This document shows, piece by piece, positions 37,701-52,700 of a DNA stretch of 64,000 nt. Below the pieces are notes generated by a model. That model saw only the letters and a program-made list of their open reading frames with translations, did not search any database and was not told where the DNA came from. The position numbers and the translations under genes are program-made. Origin of the DNA: Neelides folsomi (lineage: Eukaryota > Arthropoda > Collembola > Neelipleona > Neelidae); the NCBI GenBank assembly GCA_034687125.1, contig JAQGBZ010000031.1, positions 1-64,000 on the forward strand, written 5' to 3'. The first letter of the stretch is position 1; each line of letters opens with the position of its first letter.

Positions 37701-40700
37701 TGCAAATGGTTCCTTCCTCAACACGCCCTTCAGTGCAGTCAGAACAAGAAGATTTGGGTGAGAGGGAGCAGCTCGCTTCACTTCCAATACCCGAATCGTT
37801 CCTTTCAACTTCCGCTCCTTTCTTTCCTTTTTTCTTCGGGAGAGAGTCAGGAAAGCCCTGGTGGGTTACAATTATACGTTTGAATAAATATAAAATGATA
37901 CAATTTGCATAGTTTTACTCTCTCAACATTCTCTCGGTTACATCTTTACATCTCTTGTCCATAAACCATCTTTTGATCATAAACCTTCCAAGCACAGAGA
38001 TCAAAAGAATTTTAATTCATTCACAAAATTCCCTTCCCTTTTCCTATGAGCATAAAATGAATCTTTTACCAGTTTCATATCTTTCATGTGTTTCATGTCA
38101 AGATTTAATTATTATTTATTATTCCATCATTTGGGGCTTCAAACATCTGTCTAACAAATCTTCGCAATTAATTTAATGTGGAACTTGTAATTAAAAGGAA
38201 TTGAATACGCAGATTGAATCTGGTGCATGGAAAATCAACTATTTACTTTGCTCTCATATGTGATACTACTAAAGGCATGTTCAAGTGTTCAACAGTTCAA
38301 CTCCCTCACATGATCAAATGCCAATCTCTAACGAGGGGAAGAATGAAATCAATGGAGAATGGTCAATATGGAAATATGAGAGATGGGACAATCCACTTAA
38401 TAAATTGAATCTCCATTGTGAATAATTTGGCCCATTAAGAGGAGCATAAAGAGAAGGAAAGTAAAAGGTTTGACTTGCGACATAGAAAAGTGGAGTTAAC
38501 GAGTAAGAACATGACAAATGACCTAGAAAAGACGTTTACTTATCACAAGGTCTTAAATGTTCTAAATGGTAAATAAGATAGATCCATATGATACATTTCT
38601 TCTTCTTCAACAACAACACCGCCCTCAACTTTCTTCCAAGCTACTCACGTAGAGCAGAGGAAAAAAGATGTAAGAAAAACTTGTCTTTTTTCTTTCTTAA
38701 ATGGCTCCAAAGAGGAGAGTGATGATGATCAATCTGGTGAAGGTGTGGTGAACGTAAAAGATCCCGTCTTAAAAATCAGTTATAAAGCCTAATTAATTTC
38801 CTCTTCTTTTTCCTCACTTGGGTCTCTCATTGAGAGAGTGTGAAGTTGATGGACAAATTCAAGAGAGTGAAGAGGATTATCATTTTAATCAACACAGTGA
38901 ACTGTACATACGGTAAAGGATCTGGGGGAATATTGAGAGTGGAGAGAGATGAGATTAAGGAGGGGATTTTCATTAAAGCGATCCCTAGGAGGATAATCAC
39001 ATAATGCCCTCATTGTAAAAAGAATATTCCCACAAGGGAAAGTTAGGTGATAAGGGGGATAGAAAAGATATTAAAATCTTCATGCCGTTAAAAACTTAAT
39101 GGAATAACGATATATGCTAGTGAGTAATATATAATCATAATTTCCCTCTAACCTCAATTCAATACATTTTCAATCCATTGAATAAGAAATTTGTCATTGT
39201 CTATTTTAAAATGATGGAAAGTTACCCTCTTCCTTTATAGTCCATTTAATTTAAGAACCAATCAATACCAATTCTTAACAGCACTAATACATAAAAGCAT
39301 ATGATTACGCATGTAATACATTTAAGTATTGTATTGTTATTGTGTCTGGTGTGAGTTATTGTATAGTTCAAAGTTATTCTAATAACTCAAATCCCATTAG
39401 ATATAATTTATGCAAGTTTTTAAAGGAGCTAAAAAGAGATCCGGCTTGTCATTCATTCATGAAGCATTTCATTTAAAAAATTGCATTTAAAACATTTCAT
39501 TTAAAAAACTTTGCATTTAAAAAACTACTGTTTCGATCTATCAAAGTTTGGATCAAGGTTTATGTATTGCGAAACTCACCGTTTGAGTAGCAAGTCGATC
39601 TTTAATGGACTCTAGAAAAGAGAGGATTTCCACTCGAGACGCTCCTTCAAAAATGGGTTTAGCATCAAAGGCATCAGCATAAATTGGGGAGTGCGGGCGG
39701 AAGTTGCCTTCGCCGCCAATTTCTTCATAGATGGGTTCTTCAAAGGGCGGCTGGAGTTTCATAGAAGCCAGGAATTTCCCTCTTGCCATTGAAATCGTAT
39801 CAGTAACGAGGTTGGTCAACTTGTACGCTTCATCAGTAGAATTCAACGACAATGCCGGCGGACTCCCTTCAGAACTCCCATTAGACAAAGAATAATTCTT
39901 CTCAGAATTGTAGTCTTCTTCAACGCCTGAGGACTCGGACGAAGAGGAAATAATTGCTTTAGAATAATCCAATTTAGCTAATTTCTCATTTAGCTCATCC
40001 AACAAGTTTCTTGTCCGATCGCCCAACTCGCCCTCTCGCATTGAAAACAATTTATTCAGATTCCCTTTATCACCATTGTCCCCTTGTACAGCTGACGTCT
40101 CCTCATTGTCTTTTGCCTCTTCCAAGTGTTCTGAATGTTTCTTGAGAAGTGGGAAGGAAAGGAGCGGAAGTTCGGTTGAGACTTTGGGAAGTGGCGGTGG
40201 CCCTGAGGCCGGCAACGGTGGCGGAGTCGAATCTTCAGTTTCAGCTCCAGAGTCAGAGGAATCCTGTTGTTGGGTTTCTCCAACTGTAGAAATGAGATTC
40301 AATACATCGTCATAAATCGGTTCAGACTCAGAGGTCAAGGATTCATCTCCAATTGCATAGGAAATCATGTTGAGACGTTCTTCAGGGCTCAGATGGGCCA
40401 TGCGATGATTTAATAAATTGTATTGGTTCATCCGCTCCGGGAAATTGTAATTTGACGAAAGGAGGGAAAGAGTGTCGTCGTAGATGAGAACGCTTTCCTC
40501 TACTTTGATATCATTGTAGAAATTCTCTTCAGCCTCTTCTTTGTTGCTCTGTGGGGGATTGGGTGGCGGGAGGGAAGGGGGGACTTCAGCTTTTTTAATT
40601 TCACTTTTTGGCACTTGTGACCCAGGCACTGCCCGGGTATATTTGCTCTTAAGACTCTCTTGGTCATTGTTGCTATTCGTCTGCGTTACGGAGTTCATGG

Positions 40701-43700
40701 TGAGTTTGATGCGTGGGAGAAGAACGTCGTCGTAGAGCGGATCTTCAATCTCTTCCTTCTTTTCTACTAAGGATTGAGGTGAGGGCATGTTGTTCATACT
40801 GCTCTTATTCTTACGCTCTTCGTAATGATACTCATTGGGAAACGAGTCAATTTTCTTAGTCTTGGTCGTCACTTGCGGCGACTCTCCCGTTTCAATGATC
40901 AAAACAACGGATTTCGAATGAGGCCCTGAATTTGATATCATTTGACTTGGAGCTGAACTTTGGCGGAAATGAGCAATTTGTGGAGCTTGCTTAACCTCCT
41001 CTGTTTTCTTCTTCTCTTCGTAGCATTTCGACCCGGAGTAAATCCGGATTTCAGACACAGAATTCTCCTTTGTTACAATTTCAATGTTTTGGGAAGCATT
41101 GGCCAATTCATCTCGTTTACTATACGAACTTTGACTCCGACTACTTGGGATATTTTTCCGACGGTCTAACACTGACAATTCTTTATTGCTATTAGAACTC
41201 TCGTTCTTTGCAAGAGGTTTGGAATCATTCTTAACTCCTAGTTTCTTCTCTTTAGGAATCAACTTCGAACTATCTGACCTTAGCCCTTTGACCTCTTGGG
41301 TCTTTTCTATTTCCGAATTGAATGAAACTCCTTTAGCTTTTTGTGGTGGAGGGATTTTGGTGATGGGTTTATTTTGATAAATATTTTCTTGAACAATTGG
41401 AGAAGAAATTTGGGGACGTGGGGGTTTAATGACTGACGGGGTTTTCTTTGGAATTTCCTTAACTATTTTCTTAGGCCTTGGAATGTTCAAAACTGGCGGT
41501 GGTGGAGGAGGTTCTTTGGGTCTTAAAGGACTACTACCTGGATTTCGGAACGAATTGGAAAGTTTGACCCGAGACGATTTTGAATTTCCCTTAGCCGACC
41601 CAATGTTCAATTTGAAGGTTTCTTCTATTGAAGGTCTTGCTTGATTCAATCGGATTCGTGTAGTATCGTGGAAAAGCAGAGAATTTGGATTCAAAATCCT
41701 CACTCCTGTAAAAATTAAAAAAACAGTTCATTACATAACTTCACACGCATAAGGTAAATTAACATAAAAACAACATGAGATAATCCTGAGCCCAATATGG
41801 ACTTTAGTGTTAAAGTTAATTAAAAAGATAAATTAGCTGATAATGAAGTTTCTCAAACATTATTTATAAAAATATTAATAAGGAAAAGTTAAAGAGAGAA
41901 AACTCAAAGACATTTTGAATTTCCATGTTGTGGTTTGACTTTCAGTTTGCTCGCGTATCAACTCATATGAAATTCTAATTTGCACACACATTATTTTTAA
42001 TGCGTCTAACACACCATATTCAGTTATGTATGGGTTGCTTCCCATGAGTCGCAAAAATTGCAAAATTTCCTAGCGGCTTATGTTAAAATTGACTTAATTT
42101 TATGTCAACATGTTGATTTTAACGGAGGATTTCTTCAGGTTGAGCATTGAACGCATAGGGGTTATTAATGCACGCGTGGGAAACCAATTTTCCGTTCTGT
42201 TTTAAAGCAATTATTTCCCTATTATTTAACATGTCTTGAATCTCGACTTTAACCATCAATTTGCCTATGGACATGTTTAATAGTCAAGTAATATAAATTT
42301 ATGGTGATAAACTATAGCTTATTTGGTATTTATAATTTTATATGCGTTATTATATTATCATAATAAGAAAGATATTACAGATATAAATATTAAATATATC
42401 TAGAAACCATTGTATTAAAATGACCGTGGTTAAGAATTGAATCTTGAAGAGAATGATATTGGATTTTGGAAGGAGTTTGAATGAAGTTTCCTTTGCATGA
42501 ATATTGAAACTCTTCCATGTGGAAATAGTTGATTGAACTAGAAGAGATTCTCTTCATTGAACCCAATGAGTTTATTAAGCCTTGCCATTTGCCAATGTTC
42601 CTTCTACGGTTGAATCCTTTGGTTCATCCTCAACATCTCTGGTCCTTACAAGTCATTTCCTTATCTTCCTCCACGTCTATAATTCTCAAAGCTCCCCGTG
42701 TACGACCATCATTTGGAATATCGAGAAGATAAGTCGAAGTGAGCGATGAGCTTGAGTTGCTGAAGGATCATTAAATCCCTTAATAAAACTTGAAGGTAAG
42801 TTGAAACTATGACCAAATTCCTGTTTCCTCCCCTTCAACTCACTCAGCTGAAGCAGAGGAGAGAAAAAAACGTAATCATCCAATTTGAATAAATTGTCTC
42901 TCGTGAGGTTTTCGTAATTCGCGATGAGACCGGGCTTTTACATGGAGATTCCACTCATTTTCATGACTCCCGTCTCTTCCGTTTCAACATTTCAAATGTC
43001 TCCCTGCACTTTGTCAAATCCTGACATCCTACACTTACCTAATGGCTCATGTCATTTTCAACGCACGGCATGCCGTATAATTACGCTTAAGTAGAGTATT
43101 ACTTGGCCATTTAGAAATAAAGGCACATGTGTGTGCACTTAAAAATTGCACAAATGTAAATAAAATGCAAATTTAATTTCCCTCCATTCACCAACTCAAA
43201 TCACTTAAATGTTAAACCTTGTCAAATACCCAACGAGCTATAAATTCACTTGACAAGAAAGAAACAGAAAGAGGAACAGTAAATGAATTTTGTAGGGAAA
43301 TGTTCCTATGATTTTTCTTTCATTTCCTTGTGGATCTTTACGATTCCCTCGACGAGTTAATCACTCCTTAAGACACAGAGGTTAAAAGAGGAACGGGAAA
43401 AGCCAAATGTGTCCAGTTAATTGCGGCCGTTGAAGAATAATAGGAAGATTGGGATCTACAAGAACAAATTTCATCGGCCCAACCTTGGGAGACAAAAGGC
43501 TGGGGGTGGAAAACACAATAAGATTTCCATTTGAAAAATTCGATCTTTATCTTGGGTTTGGAAAAAAAAGTTTCCCTCTGGTATTTGAGGATTTGATTGA
43601 CACTTCACCTACCGCATTCTCCCATCCTTGCTTTTGAAGTCTCTTTTGGGACTCAATGAAGGCGTCAAAAAACCACGTTGTTGTTGGTTATCAATTTGAT

Positions 43701-46700
43701 GGTTTATTCCATTAGGGGATTTCTCTATTAATCCAACTCAACCTCTCCTGTCGAGAGGAAAATAAAGAAAACGGGGAAAAGTAACAGGAGATGACAAATA
43801 AAAATTAAACAAGAATTCAAAACCCATTTGTCCTCCCTTCACATTCGCGGTTAATAATTGAAAATCGCGTATTGAATGAAAATGAACTTAATTTTGAGAA
43901 CCTTCAACTCTCAACCTTTTTTCACGTTTAATTAGCAAATTCATCTCATGCTACACAAAGTCACCATAAATCACCTGAAGATGAGAAAAAGTTGAAAGAC
44001 GGATCGAAATTAATAAAATAATTTTTTAAATAAAAACCATCCAATTTTGCAACCATTTCTCATTTTCGCATTTTGATATAAAAAAGAGGAATGAAGTAAT
44101 TAGAAGACATGGAAGGTAAACGTCGTTTGCGGCATCTTTAAATTCTCCGTTCCTCGTCGTGAGGTCGAGTGGGAAAGGGCTTATAAAACCTCAGGACTTG
44201 AAGAGTAGATGAATTGAGCGGAATTTGGGACTCATGAGGTTGTTAAGCATTTAACGATTAAAAGCCGTTTCTTACTCAACCCCTTTAATCATTAGGGAGA
44301 TATCAGGTCAACATTATCTTTTTTTCCTTCTTATTTACTTTTCCAATGTTGAGACTCAGAAGGAGAGGGATTTTTATTGCAAAGTGCATTCGTTATTAAA
44401 AGAGAAATCTCAAGGCTCAAGTGGTTTTAATAGGGCGAGGAAAAGTACAATAACAATCGGTCAATTTTTTCATAATATTGAAGGAATTGACGCTCAAAGA
44501 TTTTTCTGCTCTGATGGCTTCTTTATAAAATGATAGATATGATTAGTCATCAGAATATAAAAAGCATAAAAATATTGTAGTAAGAGGAAATAAATATACA
44601 TTTCTTTGTAAGTTAATAAATAATGTACGATGTGCTTGAGCTAATGTACGATATTAGATATTTTAAATTGGGTGTTGTGTTATTATGAGTGAGTATTTTA
44701 GATTCGTCGGTGAGCAATTTACAGATACAAAATGATCTCCTTCTGAGGTAATAATTATCTCTTGAAAATATCTACTACTTTGATCAACCCACGAATGTCT
44801 CAAGGTTTGCCAAAAGAAATCCTCGCCACAAATCCATGCATTAAGTGGACCTTGACGAACTCACACAAATTTGAGTTGACGACGAGGCTTTCGGAAATAA
44901 TTCAAATATAATTCACAGGTAAGTAAATAGGACCCAAAGGGTCCTTTCATTTGCCTATGAACATAATACATAATAAATATACCAATGGATGGAGTATACA
45001 AAAGAAGTGACTCCACATGAAAATTGTTATTAGAGAGAGTGAATTGAGAAGGATCAGAATGACCTCTTGGAAAATGAATGGGTTTTGAAATTGGCACGTG
45101 ATGAAAGATGGGATTAGCACTTTGATTTGATAAGGTGACGAGGAAATTCGCCACACTTTCCAAATCCTCGGAGGAAATGTGTGGAGAGGATAAGAATAAA
45201 AGCCGCTTTTGGGAACAATCTGGCTCAATCAAGTGAAGATAAAAGACACGTTCTCCGAGCTCTAACTTGTTGAAATTAAAAGAGGATCTCGAGTTAAATT
45301 TGCAAATGTGAATAAGATTAGTAATGGTTGCATAATGGGTCTAACTGTATCTTCCTCGAGGATGTTCTTTATTGAGTGGATGAGCGTGAAAAGGAATCTC
45401 TGCTTCCTCAAACCAACAACAACTCCCTTTTTCCATCTCACCCGGCTCAAAAGCAAAAGGTTTCTTTAAAAGCGGAACCATCGGCACAAGTGAAGGAACA
45501 CAAATAGCCAAAATACTTCTTTTGAAAGATTTTAAACCTATTCTTATTTATTTACTTGTAATGTTATTATTTTATTAAAGATTCCCTTCCACTATTTTTA
45601 AATCTTTTTATATTTTAATCGCCTCTAATACAAAGTAAGTAGATCCAATAGTTCCTTTGTAGCAATGATTGAAATTGAACTCACCTCTGGTGACTTTGGG
45701 TGCCACGGGTTTCTTGACAGGTTCGGTGACCGGAGGTGGAGATGGACGTTTAGGAATAATTTCTTTGATCGGTCCATTTGTCCTTTTCTTGTTTCCAACT
45801 TCCGTCTTTTCCCCCATATCTTCGTATGAACAGGGAGGAAGCGGCGGAGGTGGCGGTGGAGCAAATTCAACATTTTTTTTCTCTTCCTTCTCTTCCCTCT
45901 TTCTTCTCATGGTCTCAGCCACTTGGCGAACTTCTTCTTCCAAACTTAACCTCCGATTTTCATTCGGGGTCAAAGGAGCTTTGGGTTCTTGTTTTTCTTT
46001 TTCTTCGATCGGTTCTTCCTCTTCAGCCCGATCCTCCTTTTCCGACTCAGAATAATCGCTATTGGGTTCGGAACAAACAACAACTTCATGATGAGCATCA
46101 AACTGAACTTTTTTAACAGGTCGGGAATCTCTCTTAAACTCCTCTTCATCATCACGTTCATTGGGGAATTCAAGTGGAGGGTCAGACTTTTTCAAAATCG
46201 GTTTCACATATTCCGTCCCAGAATTGGAAACAATGATCTTGACTGCATAAACCCCCTTTTCGCCATCAGAAGAATCTTCCTCGAGAATTGTTTCCCTTGA
46301 GAGACTCCCTTTATTTCGCCGTCTTCTCAGAGCCCCGTATTTGTTCATCTCTTCATCTTCCTTCTCCGCCCTGTTGGATCTCAAATTGACTCTTTTCGTC
46401 TCTTTCTTCTTCTCTTCTCGATTCGGCTTGGGGTCTGAATCAGAATACGTGGAATTGTCGCTGTACATCTTCATCCGCTCATTATTTTCCATCTCTTTCC
46501 CACCCTCGCCATTTCCCTGCCTTCGCCCTTCCTCACCCAACCGAGAATTCAAGTTGGCCCGAAGTACAGAATTAACATTATTCGCAGAATTACTCCGACT
46601 CGCCCCTCCGTTCCCACCATGTATCATGTACATTCCTTGACCCGCAATCCGAACTTGATCCTCAACCAAAGCATTGTCACTCAACTCGTCACTGTCACTT

Positions 46701-49700
46701 ACTTCTTCGCTCTTCTTGCTACTACAAGCCCCATTCTTCTCCCCTCGCAGAAGTTGGTACGCGTTGAGGTTTTCATTTTCCAAAATGCTCGCCCTTCGAC
46801 TCAGTCGATTCATCGAATTGCTGTAACTCGACCTTTCTTTGGAAAATTCATTAGGGTCGGCGTAGTTGTTCGCTTTCCCGCTGTTTCCTCCTTTGTTCCC
46901 TCCTTCACCCGAAGGCCCATTGTTGAGCCAAAGGTCATAAGGAGTAAACTGCCTCAAGTCCCACTCAGAATGGTAGAGGGAACTTTCCTCTACGTAATTC
47001 GGAATAGGACCGAATTCATTGGAAAATGGCCAAGGCTGTCTGGGCCTTTTTGGACGAAGACGGACGGAGGCAGTGACACGTGGGGAATAGTCGGAATGGA
47101 GATCATGGCAAGAAGCAAAAAAGTTCTTTTTGTCCGGGAAGAAATAGGAAGATCTCATGCTATTGCTAATGCTCGTCTCATCATACAAATTCCCTTCACG
47201 TTGGTTGTTGGGCTTTTTAATGGAGTCGAGCGAAGGTCTTTTCTTCACGGCTTGTTTCAAACTCTTCCACGTCAGCTTCCTCACGCTGCTCACAAGCTTC
47301 GACTCTTCCGACTGTTTCCGCCCCTCGGGGAAAAAATATTGTTGTTGGTGTTCATGTTTGGTTCCGTACATTTTCTCCTCCCCGCCACTGCCACAATTGC
47401 AGCCTTCACAAGGAGGTTCAGGCGGATAGCGGCCGTATTCTAACTGCCACCTTCTCCGTTGTTCGGGAGAGAACTCGGGGCCGTCGTAGCCAAATGGAAG
47501 ATCGCCGGGGAGTTTGACCGATCCGTAAATCCAAGAATGAGATCGAGACACATCTTTCCTGGCATTACCTTTTTGGACCATCCTTTGAATGAGTCCTTTG
47601 GCTGTCGACGGGGCGGCTGTCACTGGCAGACGAAATTCCTCATAGTCATCTTGCGGCGGCGGTCGTGGGCGGAAACTCCGAACTCCGTGAACATCACTTT
47701 TAGATTTTCCCAATTTGAGAAATCGACCTAAGACACTTTTCTTGGCCCCACCGCCCCCTTCCTCGCCTCCCTATTGAAAAAACAAAATGTCATCATTAAT
47801 AATTGAACCATACAAATAATATTAAAATGCTTAATTATTAATTATAACACAAGTATGAATTCGCATGTTTTTAAATCTCTTTGTTTTTCATTGTTTTTGT
47901 TCTCATAATATTAAATTATATCACGAGTAAAATGGAACAAATAGGTGTACTTTATATTATTACTATTATTATTATTAAATGATTGAGTAAGAATTGATGA
48001 CTCATGTGTGCTATATCTCTATTAGGGCTATTATCATACAAAAGGTTCACATCCTCTCACGTATAGAACAGCTTTAAATGTAGTTACATTACATATAAGT
48101 ATTTGTGAGGATTGTAAATGTGGAAAAATGCAATTTTTAACTGTTTTAATTACTTGAACAATAAGACTTTTTTGCACTGTGTGAGGGTTAAGCAAAGAAT
48201 TTGCAACGTTGAGGGTATTTCCCAATCTTTCATTTTTACAGTTAGAGTCAAGTATGGTTGTAAATTACATAAGGGGCATTTGTTGTGGTTTTGAGAACAA
48301 AAAGTCATAAAAATTAAAAAGCCCATTGTTGAGCTGAGAGATAAAAGCGAAGAGGAGTAGCTAATTAAAGGGCGGAGTTGAAAACTACACAAATAACCAT
48401 GCTCCAATCTTTTCCAATCTGACCAGCAGAGTCAACATGATGAATTAAAGTGGAATGTCGTAAGATTGTTTATAAAATGATTTAATTACAAGGATCTCCC
48501 CGTGGCAGGTCATATATTTCTCACGAGGAAAATGATGCGTGCACATCCTTTCTCACTTATCAACTTCTCCATCTCATTCTCCTCGTTAAATGAATAGGAA
48601 TTCGCTCTCTCACCGTTAAATCTAATAAGAGTCTCTCTTGTTTAAACAACTTCTTTAATTTATGTTCAGATAAAAACCTTTATTTCAAATCGTATTAGAC
48701 GCAGATTGGCATATAAGCAATACAATCTATACAGCCTTCATTTCTATCCAAAGGCTATAAAAATAATGAAAATATCGGCAGATCATCTTCAAAAGAAATT
48801 TTTTCTTAAATTCGAAACGGTAGTAAGAAAATCCACGTTTTGAATTAAACTCATGACCAATAATTCCTCCAAATATTCAAAGAAGAAGAAACGTAATTTT
48901 CCAGTGTGATTTACTTCAAAAATAATTTAACAATTTCGCAATTTTAAATTTTCCCTTGCAAAAATGAACCTATTCTCATATTCTAACTCCACTCCATTCT
49001 CCTCAATTGATCTTGTAAGGTCCTGAGAGTTCATTTCGCCATTGGGATAGAATATTGGCAAGAGTGTAAGTGAAGGATGAAAATGTTAATTAAGGTGAAT
49101 TGGAGGAGTGGAATGATGCGAAGAACGAGTTGGGAACAATCTCGCCAACACAACCAAGTGCCCATCCAACTCTTCCTTAAAACTAAATTGCGAATCTACT
49201 TCACTTATCACTGATGCAATTTGACTCTTGGATGCAGGTGAGGTAATTCGCTATTTAGTTATATTTACACCTTCGGCCTCCAAATGATTCAAAAGTGCAT
49301 GCTTCAATGAACCCAAACCTCCAATTGACAGAGAGGCCGAAGAGATAAACAACACTTCAATAATATTTATAATACAATCAAATTCCATTTCATTTAATTT
49401 TAAAATCTTTCTCTTCATTCGGTAAAAGATCCTTTCAATAGAACAACTCCAATATTTAATTCCTCACACCATTGGAACATACCAAGCTAAATAACTATTA
49501 TGAATATAACTATCTACTTATTATTACAATCAAATTACAATGATATTTGAATATATGTATTTATTATTGTAATGATTAGAATATAATGATTGACCCTTTA
49601 CAAAATTTGACACACATGATATGATGTTAAATGCCAAACAGGCTACCTGTCGATATATCTCATCACACCCTTTGTATTCGAATATGTTCAATATGTTCAT

Positions 49701-52700
49701 TTTGAGTCACGGAGAGTCGTAATGGTTAAGGCCATCAAATGAAGTGAGAAATTCATTTGTGACTTCATTTACGTGACAAAAGTACCAACTTGGCAAGTTT
49801 CCTTATCGAAAGTGCATTTAAGAGGAGAACCGGAAGAAAATCCCCTATCAAGTTTTTTCATATATTTTCAAATTAATGTCAATTCGCAAGGTTGTTTCCA
49901 AACCGAAGTGAATTGAAAGTTTCTCATTCAACGATAGTGCGAAATCTATTGAGATAACTGCAATAATAATATTTATATCTATTATTTGTAGTCACAAATG
50001 ATATTTGAATAAATGCAGTTTTCATTTTCTTCCCTTGTTTGTTTATCCTCGGGCCTAACCAAGACCAAATTGGCTCAAATTATTTCATAAAACCAAAGAT
50101 AGTTAAGAGAAAATATTTTGTCTTCCTGTCAAACGCTGTATTTCTCCCATTGACTCCATTTATCTCCCTTCTTGCCAGAAACCCAAAAATGGCAAGATAA
50201 CCAAATACTCCAATGCATTTTTATACGATTTATTTATTTATAAAGAATGGTTGGGTTATACAAAGACTCGACATTCTCTCGGCTCATTCATTTCACCATG
50301 AGAAAATGTATTAAGAGAAACGTAGATTTCCCTTACAGATCTCTGTTTAAAGGAGTTGTAATAATACAACTATTAAAGGTGAGTTCAGCTTCTGCATAAC
50401 GCAAAAATAAATGTATAACTAAAATGTATAGCTATAAATAATGTTCTAAACATCCTGCATTGAGACATATGTAAATGCATAAATACATAATAATGTATAA
50501 TATAATATGGTAGAAAATAAAATGAAAACGAGACGAAAAGAAATCATAATAAAAAACTTGCGACCTCCTGGTCTCTTATTACAGTTACTCTCAAAAACTC
50601 TCCTGAGAACTTGGATGAGTTGAGAAGTTAAAGATATCTCCACAATACAATTACACAAAGAGATCCCTTTCCAGCTATCTTTTGCATATAAATACAAAAG
50701 TAAGAAAAAAACATTATTAGCTTCGTGCCTCTACAAGTTAACTCTTCCATAGGGAAATTGAACGTGAGAAAAAGTGATCGGGAAATTCCGAGTCTCTTCA
50801 ACATGTCATTCGATCATACAAGAGATTCTTTTCCTTCTCACAAACTCACAAACAAGGGCGGATTGGCTTCGGCCATTCTCAACAAGAATCTCTAATGAAC
50901 GGACCAAAGGAGAGCGTGAAGCTTCAAAACATCCCCAACAACGAAAGTCGTCCTTTTTCACATATTTTGATGCATCAAAATGATCCTCCTTCATTTTTAC
51001 CTTAATACATTTTTAAAATTGATAAATGGATTTTATATTAGCTATATCATTATGACACATTTTTCAAGATTTTTGTACTTTCAAATTGATACTTTCAACC
51101 CTTTCAAACCAATTCAATTCCTTTCGACTCCTTTCAACACAAGAGTTTAGAAGTGTTTAGAGGACTAAAAGACTTAAATTATATAAAATTGCTTACTGAT
51201 TTCCCAACTTATTGTAAGTTATGAGAAAACTTTTTGAATAAATGAATAATAAATATAAGATTAATCACTCGTTTACAAAATAAAGAGCTTACTTTTAACT
51301 GAAGGGCTCGTTGAGTTTCATGCAAAGATCCACAGTTGGTTAAATGGAAGTTAATGGTTTAAATGTGTAATTCAAAGGAGGAATTGAACGTGTGTGACTC
51401 TGAGAGTGAAGGAGTTGGAATGACTTGGAGTCTTCGTCTTCTTCGAGACGTGTAAACTCCTCATTGTTGATCCTCACACGGGTGGAAGGGGGAGTCGTAA
51501 CAATATGATTTCCTTACGTCAACTCCTTCTCTTTGACTATACTTTTACTCAATGCAGCTCAGGTACATTTCAAAGGTATACCATTGGTATAATAATATAC
51601 ATACATTTCTTATCTCTGTCATATGTCTTATGCCATATTATAAACTATTCTCACTTTTCAACCCATACGGCCTCATGATTATCCATATAAGTAAGTAATG
51701 TTACCTGTATTTGGGGGGATTTGTATAGGGGAAGGTAATTTGAGCTACGCGTAATACATGAAAGAAAAACCATAACAAAATGGTGCACAAAGCAAAGTCT
51801 GAACTGTATTTTAAAAAGGAAGTACTTTTTTGTAAGTTATATGTAGAATCGGAAAGGGATTTTTCCCTCAAACGACGACTTAACGAAGAGTCAATGAATT
51901 CCTCAACCTCAGGTTTTGACATGTTTAAATTAGTCGGAACTCACGATCTCGATATACTTAAATTGTAATGAATGAATTGGGTATTATTATAAAGCAAGTC
52001 GATAAAATTTCTCCTTTTACAAACAATGGCGAGTTTTGTAGAGAACCATTTTGACAAAGTATTCGAATAGAATCGAAACATTATTGAGATTTGCCTGATT
52101 GATCGTTTTATATGGGAATGATGATGATGATGATACGAAAGGGGAATCTCCTCTCTCCAACAACAATTTTTTCCCTTTCATGGAAGTTTGGTCAGAAAAA
52201 GTGAATACAAGTGAGACAATTGTTGTTGGTAAAGGCGATTAGTCAAAATCCTCGAATGAGTCTGAGAGATCAGACCCGAGGGTGTGAATAAGTGCGAGTG
52301 GTGAGAGATTTTCCCATTCTCTTCGCAAATTACATGTTGAGGGCTCATTGGGAGGAATGGCAAAGTTTCGGAGATTACTCCAAATGAGATTTGAGATCTC
52401 ATCCAGCCCCTCCGTGAGGCCGCGTGTGGGATGGCAAACAATTCCTCTATCAAGGATGTGTATTAGAGTCATGTGGGAATTAGTAATGGATATCTCCATT
52501 AGACACAAACTTGCAATTCTGATGGAAGTGGAAGGAATTCAAGGAAGTTGAGGGATAAAAAAAACGGACCAAAGTTCGCACTTACACCGACATTTGAATC
52601 ACATTAATAATGTTCTTACATGACCTCACATCTCACTCTTAGCATTCCAATTCCAATACATCTCTCTCAACTCTCACAAGCCTCACACAGGTAAATGTAG

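Noticed and set aside
46619-47443. 274-codon plus-strand ORF
   Set aside because: It lies wholly opposite the 2.1-kb Rho GEF exon. Strong codon bias on the coding strand can keep the opposite strand open, and its translation shows no domain.
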